Assembly: GCA_000752995.2 (NCBI GenBank)
Contig: LM994636.1
Location: forward strand, 903,144-935,778
Origin: Haemophilus massiliensis
GTDB lineage: Bacteria > Pseudomonadota > Gammaproteobacteria > Enterobacterales > Pasteurellaceae
Reading direction: 5' to 3'
DNA: 32,635 nucleotides
This document shows, in pieces, positions 1 through 10,054 of the stretch. Numbering within the stretch: position 1 is the first letter of the stretch; each line of letters begins with the position of its first letter. A model generated the notes under the pieces. That model was not told the origin of the DNA. It ran no database searches and saw only the letters and a program-made list of their open reading frames with translations. Position numbers and translations under genes: made by a program.

Positions 1-503
1 TTGTCTGCCTGACCGTTACCGGCGTACTGGATGCCAATGATATTCGCCGGCTGCCTTGGGATACCCTAATGCTGGTAGCCGGCGGTTTGGCGTTGGGCTT
101 GGCAATTGAGGAACAACGTATCGCCGCGCATTTTGTAGAACAAATCAGCCATATTCAGGTTAGTTTCATCACCTTGCTGATTTTGTTCGGCTTTATTACG
201 GTAGTGTTATCCAATTTTATGAGCAATACCGCAGCAACCACCATTTTAATTCCGATGGGGGTGTCGTTATTAGCGATGGTCGGTGGCGGTGCGGCATTGA
301 ATGCGCTGATTCTGCCGTTGGTTATCGGGCTAAGCGCTTCCTGCGCATTGTTTTTGCCGGTGTCAACGCCGCCTAATGCCATTGCGTTCAGCACCGGATT
401 AATTAAGCAATCCGAATTTCGGCTTGGCGGTGTGATTATTGGATTTTTCGGACCGGCGCTAAGTATTATCTGGGTGTTGTTGCTAATCAACTTATTTTAT
501 TAG
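1..503 (+). CDS. DASS/SLC13-family anion symporter, C-terminal part
   Basis: The reading frame is open from the left edge (frame starting at base 3) to a TAG at 501-503, so only the C-terminal part of a larger membrane transporter is present. It holds several hydrophobic segments and two family signatures: an SNTAATT-type motif around the middle and a PVSTPPNAIAFSTG motif near the end. These are the paired substrate/sodium-binding loops of the divalent-anion:sodium symporter family (dicarboxylate, citrate, sulfate). The first in-window ATG at 69 is internal, not a real start. The substrate cannot be told from this fragment. It is convergent with metE and shares a terminator with it. Confidence 0.85.
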   Translation, partial: VCLTVTGVLDANDIRRLPWDTLMLVAGGLALGLAIEEQRIAAHFVEQISHIQVSFITLLILFGFITVVLSNFMSNTAATTILIPMGVSLLAMVGGGAALNALILPLVIGLSASCALFLPVSTPPNAIAFSTGLIKQSEFRLGGVIIGFFGPALSIIWVLLLINLFY

Positions 504-522
504 CGGATTCTTCTCTAAAACG

Positions 523-570
523 AACCGCACTTTAGCGCCTGTTGTTCGGCTAAAGTGCGGTTGTTTTTTT
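523..570. terminator. Bidirectional terminator made of an inverted pair of uptake signals
   Basis: A perfect 14-bp stem (523-536 with 549-562) encloses a 12-nt loop and is followed by a T-run at 561-570. Each arm carries one uptake signal (accgcactt, aagtgcggt). It lies between the convergent transporter and metE genes. Confidence 0.85.
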
Positions 571-582
571 CGATTTTTTTAT

Positions 583-2856
583 TTATGCGCCTAATTCAGC
601 ACGCAGTTTTTTCGTCACCTCGACCATTACTTGCAGCTGTGCGATGGTTTCCGGCCAGCCGCGAGTTTTCAAACCGCAATCCGGATTGACCCATAAGCGT
701 TCTTTCGGCACCACTTTCAACGCTTTACGTAACAGATGCTCGATTTCTTCCGCTTTCGGTACGCGCGGGCTGTGAATATCGTACACGCCCGGTCCGATGT
801 CATTCGGATATTTAAAATCGGCAAAAGCTGTCAACAATTCCATATCCGAACGTGAGGTTTCAATGGTGATCACGTCCGCATCCAGCGCAGCGATTGCCGG
901 CAGAATGTCATTAAATTCGGAATAACACATGTGCGTATGAATTTGCGTGTCATCCTGTACGCCCATGTAGCTTAAGCGAAACGCCTCGCCCGCCCATTGC
1001 AGATAGGCATCCCAATCAGCGCGTTTTAACGGTAAACCCTCGCGGATTGCCGGTTCGTCGATTTGGATCACCTTGATGCCGGCTTTTTCCAAATCCAATA
1101 CTTCATCGGACAGTGCCACACCGATTTGTTTACAAACGGTTGCGCGCGGAATATCGTTGCGCACGAAAGACCATTGTAAAATAGTCACCGGACCGGTCAG
1201 CATACCTTTCATAACTTTTTTGGTTAAACTTTGTGCGTAGGTTGACCAGCGTACCGTCATCGGTTGCGGACGGACAACATCACCGTAGATAACCGGCGGT
1301 TTCACGCAGCGGGAACCGTAGCTTTGCACCCAGCCGAATTTAGTGAAGGCAAAACCGTCTAACAGCTCACCAAAATATTCCACCATATCGTTACGTTCCG
1401 CTTCGCCGTGCACCAGCACATCCAGATCCAGTTCTTCCTGACGGCGCACCACATATTCGATTTCTTTTTTCATCGCTGCTTCATAATCCGCAAGGCTGAG
1501 TGTGCCTTTCTTGAATTGCGCGCGCGCTTGGCGAATTTCGCTGGTCTGCGGGAAAGAACCGATATTGGTGGTTGGCAGCAACGGTAATTTTAACCACGCA
1601 TTTTGTTTTTTGATGCGTTCAGCGAACGGCGATCGGCGTTGATCCGCGCCTGCCGGCAAATCGGCTAAACGCTGCGCCACCTGCGGACGGTGAATTTCTT
1701 GACTGTTCGCTCGAGCTTCCGCTGCCGCCTGACTGGCATCCAGCTCAGTTTGTACCGCATTGCGCCCTTGTTCGAGTGCGGTCTTAATAACACGTAGTTC
1801 TTGAATTTTTTGCAGCGTAAATGCCAGCCACTGATATAATTCAGGCTTATTTTGCTGTAACTGCGTTTCGACGGATAAATCATACGGCGTATGCAGCAGT
1901 GAGCAGCTCGGTGCGATCCATAAGCGCTCACCGAATGTGGCTTTCAATGGCTCAAGGACATCTAACACCCGATTCAGATTTGCACGCCAGATATTGCGAC
2001 CGTCAATCATCCCGGCGGATAACACTTTATCGTAGTCGGCGAAGGCGGCAAGCTGTTCCGGCGCACGTACCAAATCAATATGTAAACCGTCGACCGGCAG
2101 GCTTTTTAACAGTGCGGCGTGCTCCGCCACGGAGCCGAAATAGGTGGCAAGCAACAGTTTCGCGTTAACACGGGCAAGCACCGTATATACTTCATTATAA
2201 GCCGCCACCCAGTCAGCCGGCAGATCCACCGCAAGTGCTGGTTCGTCGATTTGAATCCATTCCACGCCTTCGGCGGCAAGCGCATTGAGAATCTCCACAT
2301 AGACCGGCACCAGTTTATGTAATAAATCCAAACGGTTAAATACCTGACCTTTTTCTTTGCCCAGAAATAGGAAAGTCAGCGGACCGACAATGGTCGGTTT
2401 TACGTTTAATCCCAAGGCTTTTGCTTCGCGAATTTGCTGCACATAATGGGACGGATTAGCGTTAAACTCAGTATTTTGAGTAAATTCCGGCACAAGATAA
2501 TGATAGTTGGTATCAAACCATTTGGTCATTTCAATGGCGAACTGTTCTTTATTGCCGCGTGCCAGCTCGAAATATTGCGCCAGCGTCAGATTCCGACTGT
2601 CGAACCCGAAGCGCGCCGGAATGGCACCGGTGGCGACTTGAAGATCTAAAATATGATCGTAAAAGGTGAAATCCGCGACCGCCACATAGTCGGCATTCGC
2701 TGCTGCTTGATGTTTCCAGTTGATTTCACGCAGCGCTTTGGCAATATCCAATAAATCCTGCTCGGCGATTTCACCGCGCCAGTAACGCTCTTGGGCGAAT
2801 TTAAGTTCACGTTTAGCGCCTACGCGCGGAAAACCGGATAAATGCAATATTGTCAT
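583..2856 (-). CDS. metE: Cobalamin-independent methionine synthase MetE
   Basis: Transfers the methyl group of 5-methyltetrahydropteroyl-triglutamate to homocysteine, the last step of methionine synthesis, in the cytoplasm. The 757-residue length fits the family (about 753). The N-terminal half begins with the typical LGFPR-like stretch ([14 protein letters not shown]). The C-terminal catalytic half contains the NIGSFPQT motif and the zinc ligands H642 and C644 (in [10 protein letters not shown]), E666 (in TIETSRS) and C727 (in NPDCGLKTR), one residue off the E. coli numbering. The start is the ATG at 2856, preceded by an AGGAG ribosome site. Tandem MetJ operators lie about 40 bp upstream, so repression by S-adenosylmethionine-bound MetJ is expected. 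No cobalamin or SAM riboswitch fits in the short leader. Confidence 0.98.
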   Translation of the reverse strand: MTILHLSGFPRVGAKRELKFAQERYWRGEIAEQDLLDIAKALREINWKHQAAANADYVAVADFTFYDHILDLQVATGAIPARFGFDSRNLTLAQYFELARGNKEQFAIEMTKWFDTNYHYLVPEFTQNTEFNANPSHYVQQIREAKALGLNVKPTIVGPLTFLFLGKEKGQVFNRLDLLHKLVPVYVEILNALAAEGVEWIQIDEPALAVDLPADWVAAYNEVYTVLARVNAKLLLATYFGSVAEHAALLKSLPVDGLHIDLVRAPEQLAAFADYDKVLSAGMIDGRNIWRANLNRVLDVLEPLKATFGERLWIAPSCSLLHTPYDLSVETQLQQNKPELYQWLAFTLQKIQELRVIKTALEQGRNAVQTELDASQAAAEARANSQEIHRPQVAQRLADLPAGADQRRSPFAERIKKQNAWLKLPLLPTTNIGSFPQTSEIRQARAQFKKGTLSLADYEAAMKKEIEYVVRRQEELDLDVLVHGEAERNDMVEYFGELLDGFAFTKFGWVQSYGSRCVKPPVIYGDVVRPQPMTVRWSTYAQSLTKKVMKGMLTGPVTILQWSFVRNDIPRATVCKQIGVALSDEVLDLEKAGIKVIQIDEPAIREGLPLKRADWDAYLQWAGEAFRLSYMGVQDDTQIHTHMCYSEFNDILPAIAALDADVITIETSRSDMELLTAFADFKYPNDIGPGVYDIHSPRVPKAEEIEHLLRKALKVVPKERLWVNPDCGLKTRGWPETIAQLQVMVEVTKKLRAELGA

Positions 2857-2873
2857 ATTCTGCTCCTGTATGA

Positions 2874-2929
2874 ATTATAAACCGTTTTAGTTAAATAGAC
2901 GTCTAAACGTCTTTCTTACGGTTTATAAT
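2874..2929. repeat. 11-bp inverted repeat flanking the MetJ operator, with a TATAAT in each arm
   Basis: attataaaccg (2874-2884) and cggtttataat (2919-2929) are perfect inverted copies on either side of the MetJ boxes. Each arm supplies a TATAAT, one reading toward metE (minus strand) and one reading away from it (plus strand). The metE-side hexamer is the likely -10, giving a very short leader. The role of the other arm is unknown. Confidence 0.6.
2897..2912 (-). promoter_or_regulatory. Tandem MetJ boxes upstream of metE
   Basis: Two adjacent 8-mers, agacgtct (2897-2904, perfect consensus) and aaacgtct (2905-2912, one mismatch), form a classic two-unit MetJ operator. They lie just upstream of a TATAAT on the minus strand (2879 to 2874), overlapping where the -35 region would be, so MetJ would block the metE promoter. 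Confidence 0.85.
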
Positions 2930-3041
2930 GCCGAAACCCGGAATATTATGCAATATCATAATTTTCACAAATTACATGAATGAAATTAATAAACGAAATG
3001 GAAGAATAGAACTAGACCTGGCGATTTTGATAAAAACACTG

Positions 3042-3086
3042 AAAAAAACAACCGCACTTTGCGCTGTTGTCGTGCGAAAGTGCGGT
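3042..3086 (-). terminator. pta terminator built from inverted uptake signals
   Basis: A perfect 10-bp stem (3051-3060 with 3077-3086) is formed by two opposed uptake signals. On the minus strand it is followed by a T-run (A-run at 3042-3048 on the plus strand), just downstream of the pta stop. Confidence 0.75.
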
Positions 3087-3109
3087 CGTAAATTAAGACG
3101 TTTTGCCGA

Positions 3110-5248
3110 TTATTGGGTGGCTTGAATGGCGGTCAGCGCGATGGTGTAAACGATGTCATCCACTAAGGCGCCGCGCGACAAGTCATTGACCGGTTTGCGC
3201 ATACCTTGCAGCATTGGACCGATAGAAACCAGATCCGCAGAGCGCTGTACCGCCTTATAGGTGGTGTTGCCGGTGTTCAGATCCGGGAAGATGAACACGG
3301 TGGCTTTACCGGCGACCGGTGAATTCGGCGCTTTGGAACGTGCGACATCTTCCATTACCGCCGCGTCATACTGCAATGGACCGTCAATAATCAGATCCGG
3401 GCGTTTTTCCTGTGCGATGCGAGTCGCCTCTTTCACTTTTTCCACATCGACACCGCTGCCGGAAGAGCCGGTGGAGTAGGAGATCATCGCCACTTTCGGA
3501 TCAATGCCAAAGGCTTTGGCTGAATCGGCTGATTGGATTGCGATTTCCGCCAGCTGTTCTGCCGTCGGATCCGGGTTGACCGCACAGTCGCCGTAAACCA
3601 GTACCTGATCCGGCAACAACATGAAGAAAATAGAAGAAATAATCGAATTGCCCGGTGCGGTTTTGATAATCTGCATCGGCGGACGAATGGTGTTGGCAGT
3701 GGTGTGTACTGCGCCGGAGACCAGACCGTCCACTTCGCCGGCTTCCAGCATCATCGTGCCGAGCACTACGGTATCTTCCAATTGTTCACGCGCAGATTGT
3801 TCGGTCATGCCTTTGTTTTTACGCAGTTCGACCAAACGCGCTACATAGTTTTCACGCACACTTGCCGGATCAATCACGGTAATACCCGCGCCTAATTTAA
3901 CGCCTTGAGCGTCGGCAACCCGTTTCACATCAGCCGGATTAGCTAACAGTACACATTCGGCGATACCGCGTTCGGCACAAAGGGAAGCGGCTTTAATCGT
4001 ACGCGGTTCATCGCCTTCCGGCAGCACAATGCGTTTTTTCGCTTCGCGTGCCAGTTCGGTCAACTGTAAGCGGAATGCCGGCGGAGACAGGCGATGCACA
4101 CGGGAAGATTCCGCTACGATATAATTGATGAACTCGGCATCAAATTGGGTTGCCGTATATTTTTTAATGTTTTCGATCCGGTCCTTATCGTCAACCGGCA
4201 CTTCAAGGTTGAAACTTTGTAAAGTTAATGCAGTTTGCCAAGTGTTACCTTCAATACGGAAAATCGGCAAGCCGGATTTTTCAAAAGACGGCAGACATAA
4301 TTTTTTAATTTGGCTATCGATTTTATATCCGCCGGTTAACAATATTCCACCCAGCGCAATGCCGTTGCTGGCCGCTAATGCCGCTGCAACCAAGACGTCG
4401 GGACGATCCGCTGAAGTCACCAACAGGCTGCCGGTACGGAAATGTTCGACCATGTTGGTTAGGGTTCTGGCGCAGAATGTAATGCTGCGGATTCGGCGGG
4501 TTTTAATTTCTCCTTCGTTAATAATTGCCGCACCTAAATGATTAACCAGATCAATTACTCGAGTCGCGATGAGTTCGGCGTTCCAAGGAATGCATGCCAA
4601 TACTTTGATTGGGCTGGTTTCAAAGAGTTTATATACTTCGGAGGCGTTGTTGTGGCTGTGTTGATAAGCGTCGAAAATTTCGTTTAAATCCGGGCGGGTA
4701 CGACCGGTGTCATCAATCGGAGCGTTAAATTTATTGATCACAACGCCCAGTAGATTCGGATTGTGACGTCCGCCGAATTGGGAGGCCGCCGCTTCTACGC
4801 GCTCTTTCAGTTCCGCCGGTGTTTCCGTTGCGGGTGCGGCAACCAGGATTATTTCCGCATCAAGAGCCTGTGCAATTTCGTAGTTGATGCTGCTGGCGTA
4901 AGCATGTTTACGGGTTGGAATTAGCCCTTCTACGATAATGATTTCATTGTCTTTGCTAAGACGTTGATGATTTTCAACGATTTTTTCCAACAGTACGTTG
5001 GATTGATTCTGACCGATTAAACTTTCCGCCACACTTAACATAAACGGTTCGGCTGTTTCCAGCGTCGTGCTGGTACGAATTATTGACGTCGTGCGGTCGA
5101 TTTTATCTTCATCGGTATTCGGTTGGGAAATCGGTTTCATAAAACCGATTTTAGCGCCTTTTTCTTCCAGCGCACGGATTAAACCGAGGCTAACGCTGGT
5201 TAGACCGACGCCGGCGCTAATCGGAATAAGAATAATGGTACGTGACAT
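3110..5248 (-). CDS. pta: Phosphate acetyltransferase Pta
   Basis: Interconverts acetyl-CoA and acetyl phosphate, with acetate kinase forming the overflow/fermentative ATP-yielding acetate route. At 712 residues it is the long enterobacterial-type enzyme (E. coli 714). It has an N-terminal P-loop-like BioD-related region ([16 protein letters not shown]), a central DRTGG-type regulatory domain, and a C-terminal catalytic PTA_PTB domain starting near residue 390 ([25 protein letters not shown]) with the conserved [10 protein letters not shown] and GPLQYDAA motifs. It lies 66 bp downstream of ackA on the same strand, so the two are probably co-transcribed, with an intervening hairpin that may reduce read-through. 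The start is the ATG at 5248. Confidence 0.98.
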   Translation of the reverse strand: MSRTIILIPISAGVGLTSVSLGLIRALEEKGAKIGFMKPISQPNTDEDKIDRTTSIIRTSTTLETAEPFMLSVAESLIGQNQSNVLLEKIVENHQRLSKDNEIIIVEGLIPTRKHAYASSINYEIAQALDAEIILVAAPATETPAELKERVEAAASQFGGRHNPNLLGVVINKFNAPIDDTGRTRPDLNEIFDAYQHSHNNASEVYKLFETSPIKVLACIPWNAELIATRVIDLVNHLGAAIINEGEIKTRRIRSITFCARTLTNMVEHFRTGSLLVTSADRPDVLVAAALAASNGIALGGILLTGGYKIDSQIKKLCLPSFEKSGLPIFRIEGNTWQTALTLQSFNLEVPVDDKDRIENIKKYTATQFDAEFINYIVAESSRVHRLSPPAFRLQLTELAREAKKRIVLPEGDEPRTIKAASLCAERGIAECVLLANPADVKRVADAQGVKLGAGITVIDPASVRENYVARLVELRKNKGMTEQSAREQLEDTVVLGTMMLEAGEVDGLVSGAVHTTANTIRPPMQIIKTAPGNSIISSIFFMLLPDQVLVYGDCAVNPDPTAEQLAEIAIQSADSAKAFGIDPKVAMISYSTGSSGSGVDVEKVKEATRIAQEKRPDLIIDGPLQYDAAVMEDVARSKAPNSPVAGKATVFIFPDLNTGNTTYKAVQRSADLVSIGPMLQGMRKPVNDLSRGALVDDIVYTIALTAIQATQ

Positions 5249-5271
5249 AGTAATCCTTAATAATCTGTTTC

Positions 5272-5303
5272 TTAAAAAGAAACTGCCGAGAATGTCGGCA
5301 GTT
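5272..5303 (-). terminator. Hairpin with T-run between ackA and pta (partial terminator)
   Basis: A 9-bp perfect stem (5281-5289 with 5295-5303) with a 5-nt loop is followed on the minus strand by a T-rich tract (complement of 5272-5280). Because it sits inside the ackA-pta run, it probably acts as an attenuator that lowers pta relative to ackA, or as a stability hairpin at the ackA 3' end. Confidence 0.6.
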
Positions 5304-5314
5304 TGTCAATGATG

Positions 5315-6517
5315 TTAGATACAAAGACGGGCTGTATCCTGTGCGATGACTAATTCTTCATTAGTCGGAATAACCATCGCGATCGGCGTATTGTCTGTAG
5401 TGATCACGCCTTCATTGCCGAAACGTGCGGCAAGATTTTTTTCCGTATCCAGCTGATATCCGAACAATTTCAAATGCTGTAAGGTGATTTCGCGAACATG
5501 GGCAGAATTCTCACCGATACCGCCGGTGAACACAATGGCATCCAAGCGTTCGCCGATAACCGCCATGTAAGAACCGATATACTTAGCCAGACGATAACAG
5601 AACACATCCAGTGCGCGTTTAGCCGGTACTTCTTTTTCATAATTGTCTTCCGCATAACGGCAGTCGCTGGTAACTTCGGTTAAACCAAGTAAACCGGATT
5701 TTTTGGTCAGCAGAATGTTGATGTCTTCAACCGACATGCCCAGATTGTCGTGCAGATAGAAGATGATCGCCGGATCCAAATCGCCGGAGCGGGTACCCAT
5801 TACCAGCCCTTCCAGCGGTGTCAGCCCCATGGATGTATCGATACATTTACCGTGGCGAACGGCGGCAACCGACGCGCCGTTGCCTAAGTGACAGGTGATC
5901 ACGTTGACTTTATCTTCCGGTACGTTCAAGCGTTGTGCGGCTTGACGGCTGACATAGAAATGGCTGGTACCGTGCGCGCCGTAGCGACGGATTGCGTGCT
6001 CTTTGTAAAGGGAATACGGTAGCGCGTAAAGATAGGCCTCTTCTGGCATGGTGGTGTGGAACGCGGTATCAAATACCACCACATTTTTTTCTTTTAAGTG
6101 CGGGAACATTTTAAAGGCTTCTTTGATCCCGATTAAGTGTGCCGGATTATGCAGCGGCGCAAATTGAATTGCGTCTTCGATACCTTTAATCACTTCATCG
6201 GTAATAATCACCGAAGAAGTGAATTTTTCCCCGCCGTGTACGATGCGGTGACCGATCGCCACAACCTCATCTTTTAAGGACGGATCCAAAGAGAAGATAT
6301 TGTTCACGATAAATGCAAGGGCTTCGCTGTGTGCCGCACCTGCGCCTAAATCCGCATTGCCTTTTTCGCCATGTAATTTCCATTTGATTCGTGCTTCCGG
6401 CAAATTGAATGCTTCCGCCAAACCGGACAATTTTTCTTCACCGGATACTGGATCTAAAATGGAAAATTTCAATGAGGAGCTGCCGCAGTTAAGCACTAGG
6501 ACTAATTTTTGTGACAT
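5315..6517 (-). CDS. ackA: Acetate kinase AckA
   Basis: Converts acetyl phosphate plus ADP to acetate plus ATP in the cytoplasm. The 400-residue length equals that of E. coli AckA. The family motifs are present: N-terminal [12 protein letters not shown], the [11 protein letters not shown] stretch, the nucleotide-binding [11 protein letters not shown] loop, [20 protein letters not shown], and FTGGIGENS near the C-terminus. The catalytic Arg and Asp of these motifs are intact. It is the first gene of the ackA-pta run and is divergent from yfbV, the same arrangement as in E. coli. The start at 6517 is the only ATG at the expected N-terminus, and an AUAGG precedes it. Confidence 0.98.
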   Translation of the reverse strand: MSQKLVLVLNCGSSSLKFSILDPVSGEEKLSGLAEAFNLPEARIKWKLHGEKGNADLGAGAAHSEALAFIVNNIFSLDPSLKDEVVAIGHRIVHGGEKFTSSVIITDEVIKGIEDAIQFAPLHNPAHLIGIKEAFKMFPHLKEKNVVVFDTAFHTTMPEEAYLYALPYSLYKEHAIRRYGAHGTSHFYVSRQAAQRLNVPEDKVNVITCHLGNGASVAAVRHGKCIDTSMGLTPLEGLVMGTRSGDLDPAIIFYLHDNLGMSVEDINILLTKKSGLLGLTEVTSDCRYAEDNYEKEVPAKRALDVFCYRLAKYIGSYMAVIGERLDAIVFTGGIGENSAHVREITLQHLKLFGYQLDTEKNLAARFGNEGVITTDNTPIAMVIPTNEELVIAQDTARLCI

Positions 6518-6710
6518 AAATAACCTATTTTTTGATTTGAGTTAAAAGAAATTGACCCAAATATTGAGCCAGACACATAAAAGTCGTGATTGTGCAATAG
6601 GATACACCTTTCGGCGGGTAAAATAAATTCTGAACGTTAAAAAATGCAATTTTTCTCGGAAAATGATTAAAATTTAACATGCCGGAATAAAAATTTGCAT
6701 AGGGATTTTA

Positions 6711-6719
6711 TGTTAGAAT
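6711..6719 (+). promoter_or_regulatory. Extended -10 promoter element for yfbV
   Basis: TGt-TAGAAT at 6711-6719 is an extended -10 hexamer about 50 bp before the yfbV start. There is no good -35 at 17 bp. The same TGnTAGAAT form precedes cvpA, folE and tRNA-Leu. Confidence 0.45.
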
Positions 6720-6768
6720 AACTGCCGGCCGAATTGAGCATTTAACAAATTACGGTGATATAAAGATT

Positions 6769-7209
6769 ATGCGTATCTATTCCATTTTTAAACAGGGGCA
6801 GCGCTATTTACGCAGCTGGCCGTCGGAAACTAAACTCGGCATGATTTTTCCGGAAAACCGGATTATTAAAAGCACGCTGTTCGGGCAGAAATTCATGCCG
6901 TTTGTTGCGGTGTTCGCCGTTGTTTGGCAACAAATTTATGCCAAGGGCGAGACGACGGCACTGGCGATTGCGGTATTAACCGCCTTGTTTGCGCTTAGTG
7001 TACCGTTACAGGGATTATACTGGTTGGGAAAACGAGCGCAAACCCCGCTGCCATCACAAAGTGCGGTGTGGTTTGATAAAATTTGCTCTCATTTGCAAAA
7101 AGCTAACGAAATCGTTGAACCGAAAGCACAGCCCACTTATCAGGATCTGGCAAATGTGCTGAAAAAAGCGCAGCAAAAACTGCCCTCGGATTTTTGGCAG
7201 GAGATTTAA
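6769..7209 (+). CDS. yfbV: UPF0208 inner-membrane protein YfbV
   Basis: A 146-residue protein with the family's N-terminal stretch ([17 protein letters not shown]) followed by two closely spaced hydrophobic segments at about residues 45-60 and 68-85, then a soluble C-terminal tail. This is the layout of YfbV/UPF0208. In E. coli it also sits divergent from ackA, so the gene order supports the call. In E. coli it has been linked to insulation of the Ter macrodomain; whether that holds here is unknown. The start is the ATG at 6769, with the motif beginning only 15 residues in. Confidence 0.9.
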   Translation: MRIYSIFKQGQRYLRSWPSETKLGMIFPENRIIKSTLFGQKFMPFVAVFAVVWQQIYAKGETTALAIAVLTALFALSVPLQGLYWLGKRAQTPLPSQSAVWFDKICSHLQKANEIVEPKAQPTYQDLANVLKKAQQKLPSDFWQEI

Positions 7210-7294
7210 TCCCTGTTTTGTCGAGCCATGATTTAGTGATATAGTGGCGCCTTTGATTGAACCGTAGGAATTTATTAAAGACCGTAATTAAACT

Positions 7295-7310
7295 ACGCAA
7301 ACGATTTCGT
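7295..7310 (+). promoter_or_regulatory. PurR operator upstream of cvpA-purF
   Basis: acgcaaacgatttcgt at 7295-7310 matches every defined position of the PurR consensus AnGCAAnCGnTTnCnT. It lies directly upstream of the -10 element at 7318 and would overlap the -35/spacer region, so hypoxanthine/guanine-bound PurR should repress cvpA-purF. Confidence 0.88.
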
Positions 7311-7314
7311 TTTT

Positions 7315-7323
7315 TGCTAGAAT
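7315..7323 (+). promoter_or_regulatory. Extended -10 promoter element for cvpA-purF
   Basis: TGc-TAGAAT (7315-7323) follows the PurR operator by four bases and lies 39 bp before the cvpA start. The -35 region is weak, as expected for an extended -10 promoter. Confidence 0.6.
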
Positions 7324-7362
7324 AGTGCGGTCGAAAATTGTCCTGTTTATTCGAGATTATTA

Positions 7363-7863
7363 ATGAACAATTATATTGACCTGATTATTATCGGAATTAT
7401 TATTTTTTCCGTTATTGTAAGTCTACTGCGCGGTTTTGTGCGCGAAGTGATGTCACTGGCCAGCTGGGTAGTGGCTTTTTTAGTGGCGAATCATTTTTAT
7501 CCTTATCTTGCTAATTATCTGACTCAGATTGAATCCGTCTATCTGCGCAACGGCACGGCTATCGGTATTTTATTTATCGCAACGCTGATCGTCGGTGCGA
7601 TTGTCAATTACATTATCAGTCAGTTAGTGGATAAAACCGGATTAAGCGGAACCGATCGCGTATTAGGCGCCTGTTTCGGATTTCTGCGCGGCGTATTGAT
7701 TGTCGCCGCGTTATTATTTTTTGTGGATACCTTTACCAATTTCAGCCAGACTGAAGTGTGGAAATCGTCAAAATTAATACCGCACTTCGGGTTTATCGTC
7801 GAGTGGTTTTTTCAGCAGCTACACGCGAACTCCAGTTTATTAAACTCAACCTTAACTAAATAG
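7363..7863 (+). CDS. cvpA: CvpA family inner-membrane protein
   Basis: A 166-residue, very hydrophobic protein with about four membrane segments (roughly residues 6-23, 30-48, 65-85 and 100-122) and the family motifs SLLRGFVREVMSLASW near the N-terminus and GLSGTDRVLGACFGFLRG in the middle. E. coli CvpA was named for its requirement in colicin V production. It precedes purF by 15 bp and shares its PurR-controlled promoter, the same arrangement as in E. coli. Its physiological role is not settled; membrane homeostasis has been suggested in other bacteria. An internal uptake signal lies at 7779-7787. Confidence 0.95.
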   Translation: MNNYIDLIIIGIIIFSVIVSLLRGFVREVMSLASWVVAFLVANHFYPYLANYLTQIESVYLRNGTAIGILFIATLIVGAIVNYIISQLVDKTGLSGTDRVLGACFGFLRGVLIVAALLFFVDTFTNFSQTEVWKSSKLIPHFGFIVEWFFQQLHANSSLLNSTLTK

Positions 7864-7878
7864 AGGATCAACACCAAT

Positions 7879-9390
7879 ATGTGTGGTATTGTCGGTATTG
7901 TCAGTCAAAGTCCAGTGAATCAATCCATTTATGATGCGTTAACTTTGTTGCAGCATCGCGGACAGGATGCGGCGGGCATCATCACCGTGGATGATGAAAA
8001 CCGTTTCCGCTTGCGTAAAGCTAACGGCTTGGTCAGCGATGTCTTTCAGCAGGTTCACATGTTGCGCTTACAGGGAAATGCCGGCATCGGGCATGTGCGT
8101 TATCCGACAGCGGGCAGTTCCAGCGTATCCGAAGCGCAGCCGTTTTATGTCAATTCGCCGTACGGTTTGACGCTGGTGCACAACGGTAATCTGACTAATT
8201 CTGAGCAGTTGAAAGCAACCCTGTTTAACCGCGCGCGTCGTCATGTTAACACCAATTCGGATTCGGAAGTATTGCTGAATATTCTGGCGTACCATTTGGA
8301 TCAAATTGATACTCGTCATCTCTCGGCGCAAGACATTTTCCGAGCGATTAAAGAAACTCATCAGGATATTCGCGGCGCTTATGCTTGTGTAGCGATGATT
8401 ATCGGGCACGGTATGGTGGCGTTTCGCGATCCGCACGGTATTCGTCCGCTGGTATTGGGCAAGCGGGAAGAACAGGGCAAAACCGAATATATGTTTGCCT
8501 CGGAAAGTATTGCGCTGGATGTGGTCGGATTTGAATTTGTGCGTGATATTCTGCCGGGCGAAGCGGTGTATGTCACCTTCGACGGCGAATATTACGCTGA
8601 GCAATGCGCCGATAATCCGCAGTTAAGTCCTTGTATTTTCGAATATGTCTATTTTGCTCGCCCGGATTCTTATATTGACGGCGTTTCCGTGTATGCCGCT
8701 CGCGTACATATGGGCGAGCGCTTGGGCGAAAAAATCGCGCGCGAATGGCGCGATCTGGATATTGATGTGGTAATCCCGGTGCCGGAAACTTCCAACGATA
8801 TCGCTTTGCGTATTGCTCACGTGTTGGATAAACCTTATCGTCAGGGATTTGTTAAAAACCGTTATGTGGGACGCACCTTTATTATGCCGGGGCAAACCCA
8901 GCGTGTCAGTGCGGTGCGGCGTAAACTGAACACGATTTCATCGGAATTTAAAGGTAAAAATGTGCTGTTGGTGGATGATTCCATTGTGCGCGGCACTACT
9001 TCCGAGCAGATTGTAGATATGGCAAGAACTGCTGGCGCCAATAAAATCTATTTCGCCTCCGCAGCACCGGAAATTCGTTACCCGAATGTATACGGCATTG
9101 ATATGCCGACTAAGCACGAATTAATCGCTTATGGGCGCAATGTGGATGAAATCGCGCAGTTAATCGGCGTAGATAAACTGATTTTTCAGGATCTAGATGC
9201 GTTAACCGGTTCTGTACAGCAGGAAAATCCGGCGATTAAGGCGTTTGATTGTTCGGTATTCACCGGTGAATATGTGACGGGGGATATTACGCCGGAATAT
9301 TTGGATACGATTGCCGGGCTGCGTAATGATAATGCCAAGAAAAAACGCGAGAAAGACGCCACTAATCTTGAAATACATAATGAAAAATAA
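7879..9390 (+). CDS. purF: Amidophosphoribosyltransferase PurF
   Basis: Catalyses the first committed step of purine synthesis, glutamine + PRPP to 5-phosphoribosylamine. The 503-residue length is close to E. coli PurF (505). The N-terminus is MCGIVGI, with Cys2 becoming the catalytic Ntn nucleophile after Met removal; [13 protein letters not shown] lies in the glutaminase half. The phosphoribosyltransferase half has the PRPP-binding loop [15 protein letters not shown] good AGAGGA ribosome site lies upstream. It is the second gene of the cvpA-purF transcript, and its last 11 bases overlap the start of ubiX. Confidence 0.98.
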   Translation: MCGIVGIVSQSPVNQSIYDALTLLQHRGQDAAGIITVDDENRFRLRKANGLVSDVFQQVHMLRLQGNAGIGHVRYPTAGSSSVSEAQPFYVNSPYGLTLVHNGNLTNSEQLKATLFNRARRHVNTNSDSEVLLNILAYHLDQIDTRHLSAQDIFRAIKETHQDIRGAYACVAMIIGHGMVAFRDPHGIRPLVLGKREEQGKTEYMFASESIALDVVGFEFVRDILPGEAVYVTFDGEYYAEQCADNPQLSPCIFEYVYFARPDSYIDGVSVYAARVHMGERLGEKIAREWRDLDIDVVIPVPETSNDIALRIAHVLDKPYRQGFVKNRYVGRTFIMPGQTQRVSAVRRKLNTISSEFKGKNVLLVDDSIVRGTTSEQIVDMARTAGANKIYFASAAPEIRYPNVYGIDMPTKHELIAYGRNVDEIAQLIGVDKLIFQDLDALTGSVQQENPAIKAFDCSVFTGEYVTGDITPEYLDTIAGLRNDNAKKKREKDATNLEIHNEK

Positions 9391-9958
9391 ACAGTCGCTG
9401 ATTATCGGTATCACCGGGGCATCCGGTGCGATTTATGCCATTCGTTTGCTTGAAGTGCTGAAAAGCCTGCCGGATATTGAAACGCATCTAATTATTAGCA
9501 AGGCCGCCAAACAAACGATAGCCGCCGAAACCGATTATTCCGTCGCACAAGTGCGGTCGTTGGCGGATGTAAATTATGATGTGCGTGATATCGGGGCGGC
9601 GGTTTCGTCGGGGTCTTACCGCACCTTAGGCATGTTGGTTGTGCCTTGTTCGATAAAAACACTGTCTGCGATTGCGCAAAGTTATAGCGATGATCTGATC
9701 AGCCGAGCGGCGGACGTCTGCCTGAAAGAACGTAAGCCGTTGCTGTTGTGCGTACGGGAAACCCCGCTGCATTTGGGACATTTACGATTGATGACGCAGG
9801 CGACGGAAATCGGCGCACAGATTGCCCCTTTAATGCCAGCGTTTTATCATCGTCCCGCTACGTTGGATGATATTATCAATCAAAGTGTGAATCGTTTATG
9901 CGATCAGTTCGGCATTCAGCTGGAAAAAGATCTGTTTCAGCGCTGGGGTGCGCAATAA
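9380..9958 (+). CDS. ubiX: Flavin prenyltransferase UbiX
   Basis: Makes prenylated FMN, the cofactor of the UbiD decarboxylase in ubiquinone synthesis. The 192 residues from the ATG at 9380 fit the family. Motifs are [16 protein letters not shown] (FMN-binding turn), [14 protein letters not shown] and the [13 protein letters not shown] segment. An upstream in-frame ATG at 9311 would add 23 residues that match nothing in the family and would lie inside purF, so I prefer 9380. The gene overlaps the purF end by 11 bases, implying translational coupling to the purine transcript. An uptake signal lies inside at 9549-9557. Confidence 0.95.
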   Translation: MKNKQSLIIGITGASGAIYAIRLLEVLKSLPDIETHLIISKAAKQTIAAETDYSVAQVRSLADVNYDVRDIGAAVSSGSYRTLGMLVVPCSIKTLSAIAQSYSDDLISRAADVCLKERKPLLLCVRETPLHLGHLRLMTQATEIGAQIAPLMPAFYHRPATLDDIINQSVNRLCDQFGIQLEKDLFQRWGAQ

Positions 9959-9968
9959 ACGATAAGCG

Positions 9969-10010
9969 AAAATAAAAGAAAGAAAATAAAAGAAAGAAAA
10001 TAAAAGAAAA
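9969..10010. repeat. Three tandem copies of a 14-bp A-rich unit
   Basis: The unit aaaataaaagaaag is repeated at 9969-9982 and 9983-9996, with a third copy at 9997-10010 that differs only in its last base. It lies between the convergent ubiX and small lipoprotein genes. On the minus strand it supplies the T-rich tail of the lipoprotein terminator. Confidence 0.9.
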
Positions 10011-10030
10011 AGGGAACCTCGGTTCCCTTT
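10009..10030 (-). terminator. Terminator hairpin for the small lipoprotein gene
   Basis: aaagggaacc (10009-10018) pairs with ggttcccttt (10021-10030). The nominal loop is only 2 nt, so in practice about 8 bp close around cctcgg. On the minus strand a T-rich tract (the 14-bp repeats) follows, while on the plus strand there is no T-run. It therefore mainly serves the minus-strand gene. Confidence 0.65.
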
Positions 10031-10054
10031 GTCATCAGTCATCAATGAATGTGC

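Noticed and set aside
2928..3125. 65-aa plus-strand frame between metE and pta
   Set aside because: It has no ribosome site, its start overlaps the metE operator region, and its end runs through the pta terminator and into pta; the amino-acid pattern is not protein-like.
6532..6545. FNR-like site TTGAT-N4-GTTAA before ackA
   Set aside because: It matches only 8 of 10 positions and lies about 15 bp from the ackA start, too close for normal activation.
8068..8604. 178-aa minus-strand frame inside purF
   Set aside because: It is fully antisense to a well-conserved gene and shows no motif of its own.
9311..9379. Longer ubiX start at 9311
   Set aside because: The extra 23 residues lie inside purF and precede the family's normal N-terminus; 9380 fits length and overlap.
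9969..10010. CRISPR-like array
   Set aside because: The units are contiguous 14-mers without spacers, so it is a simple tandem repeat. No CRISPR array or cas gene was seen anywhere in the window.
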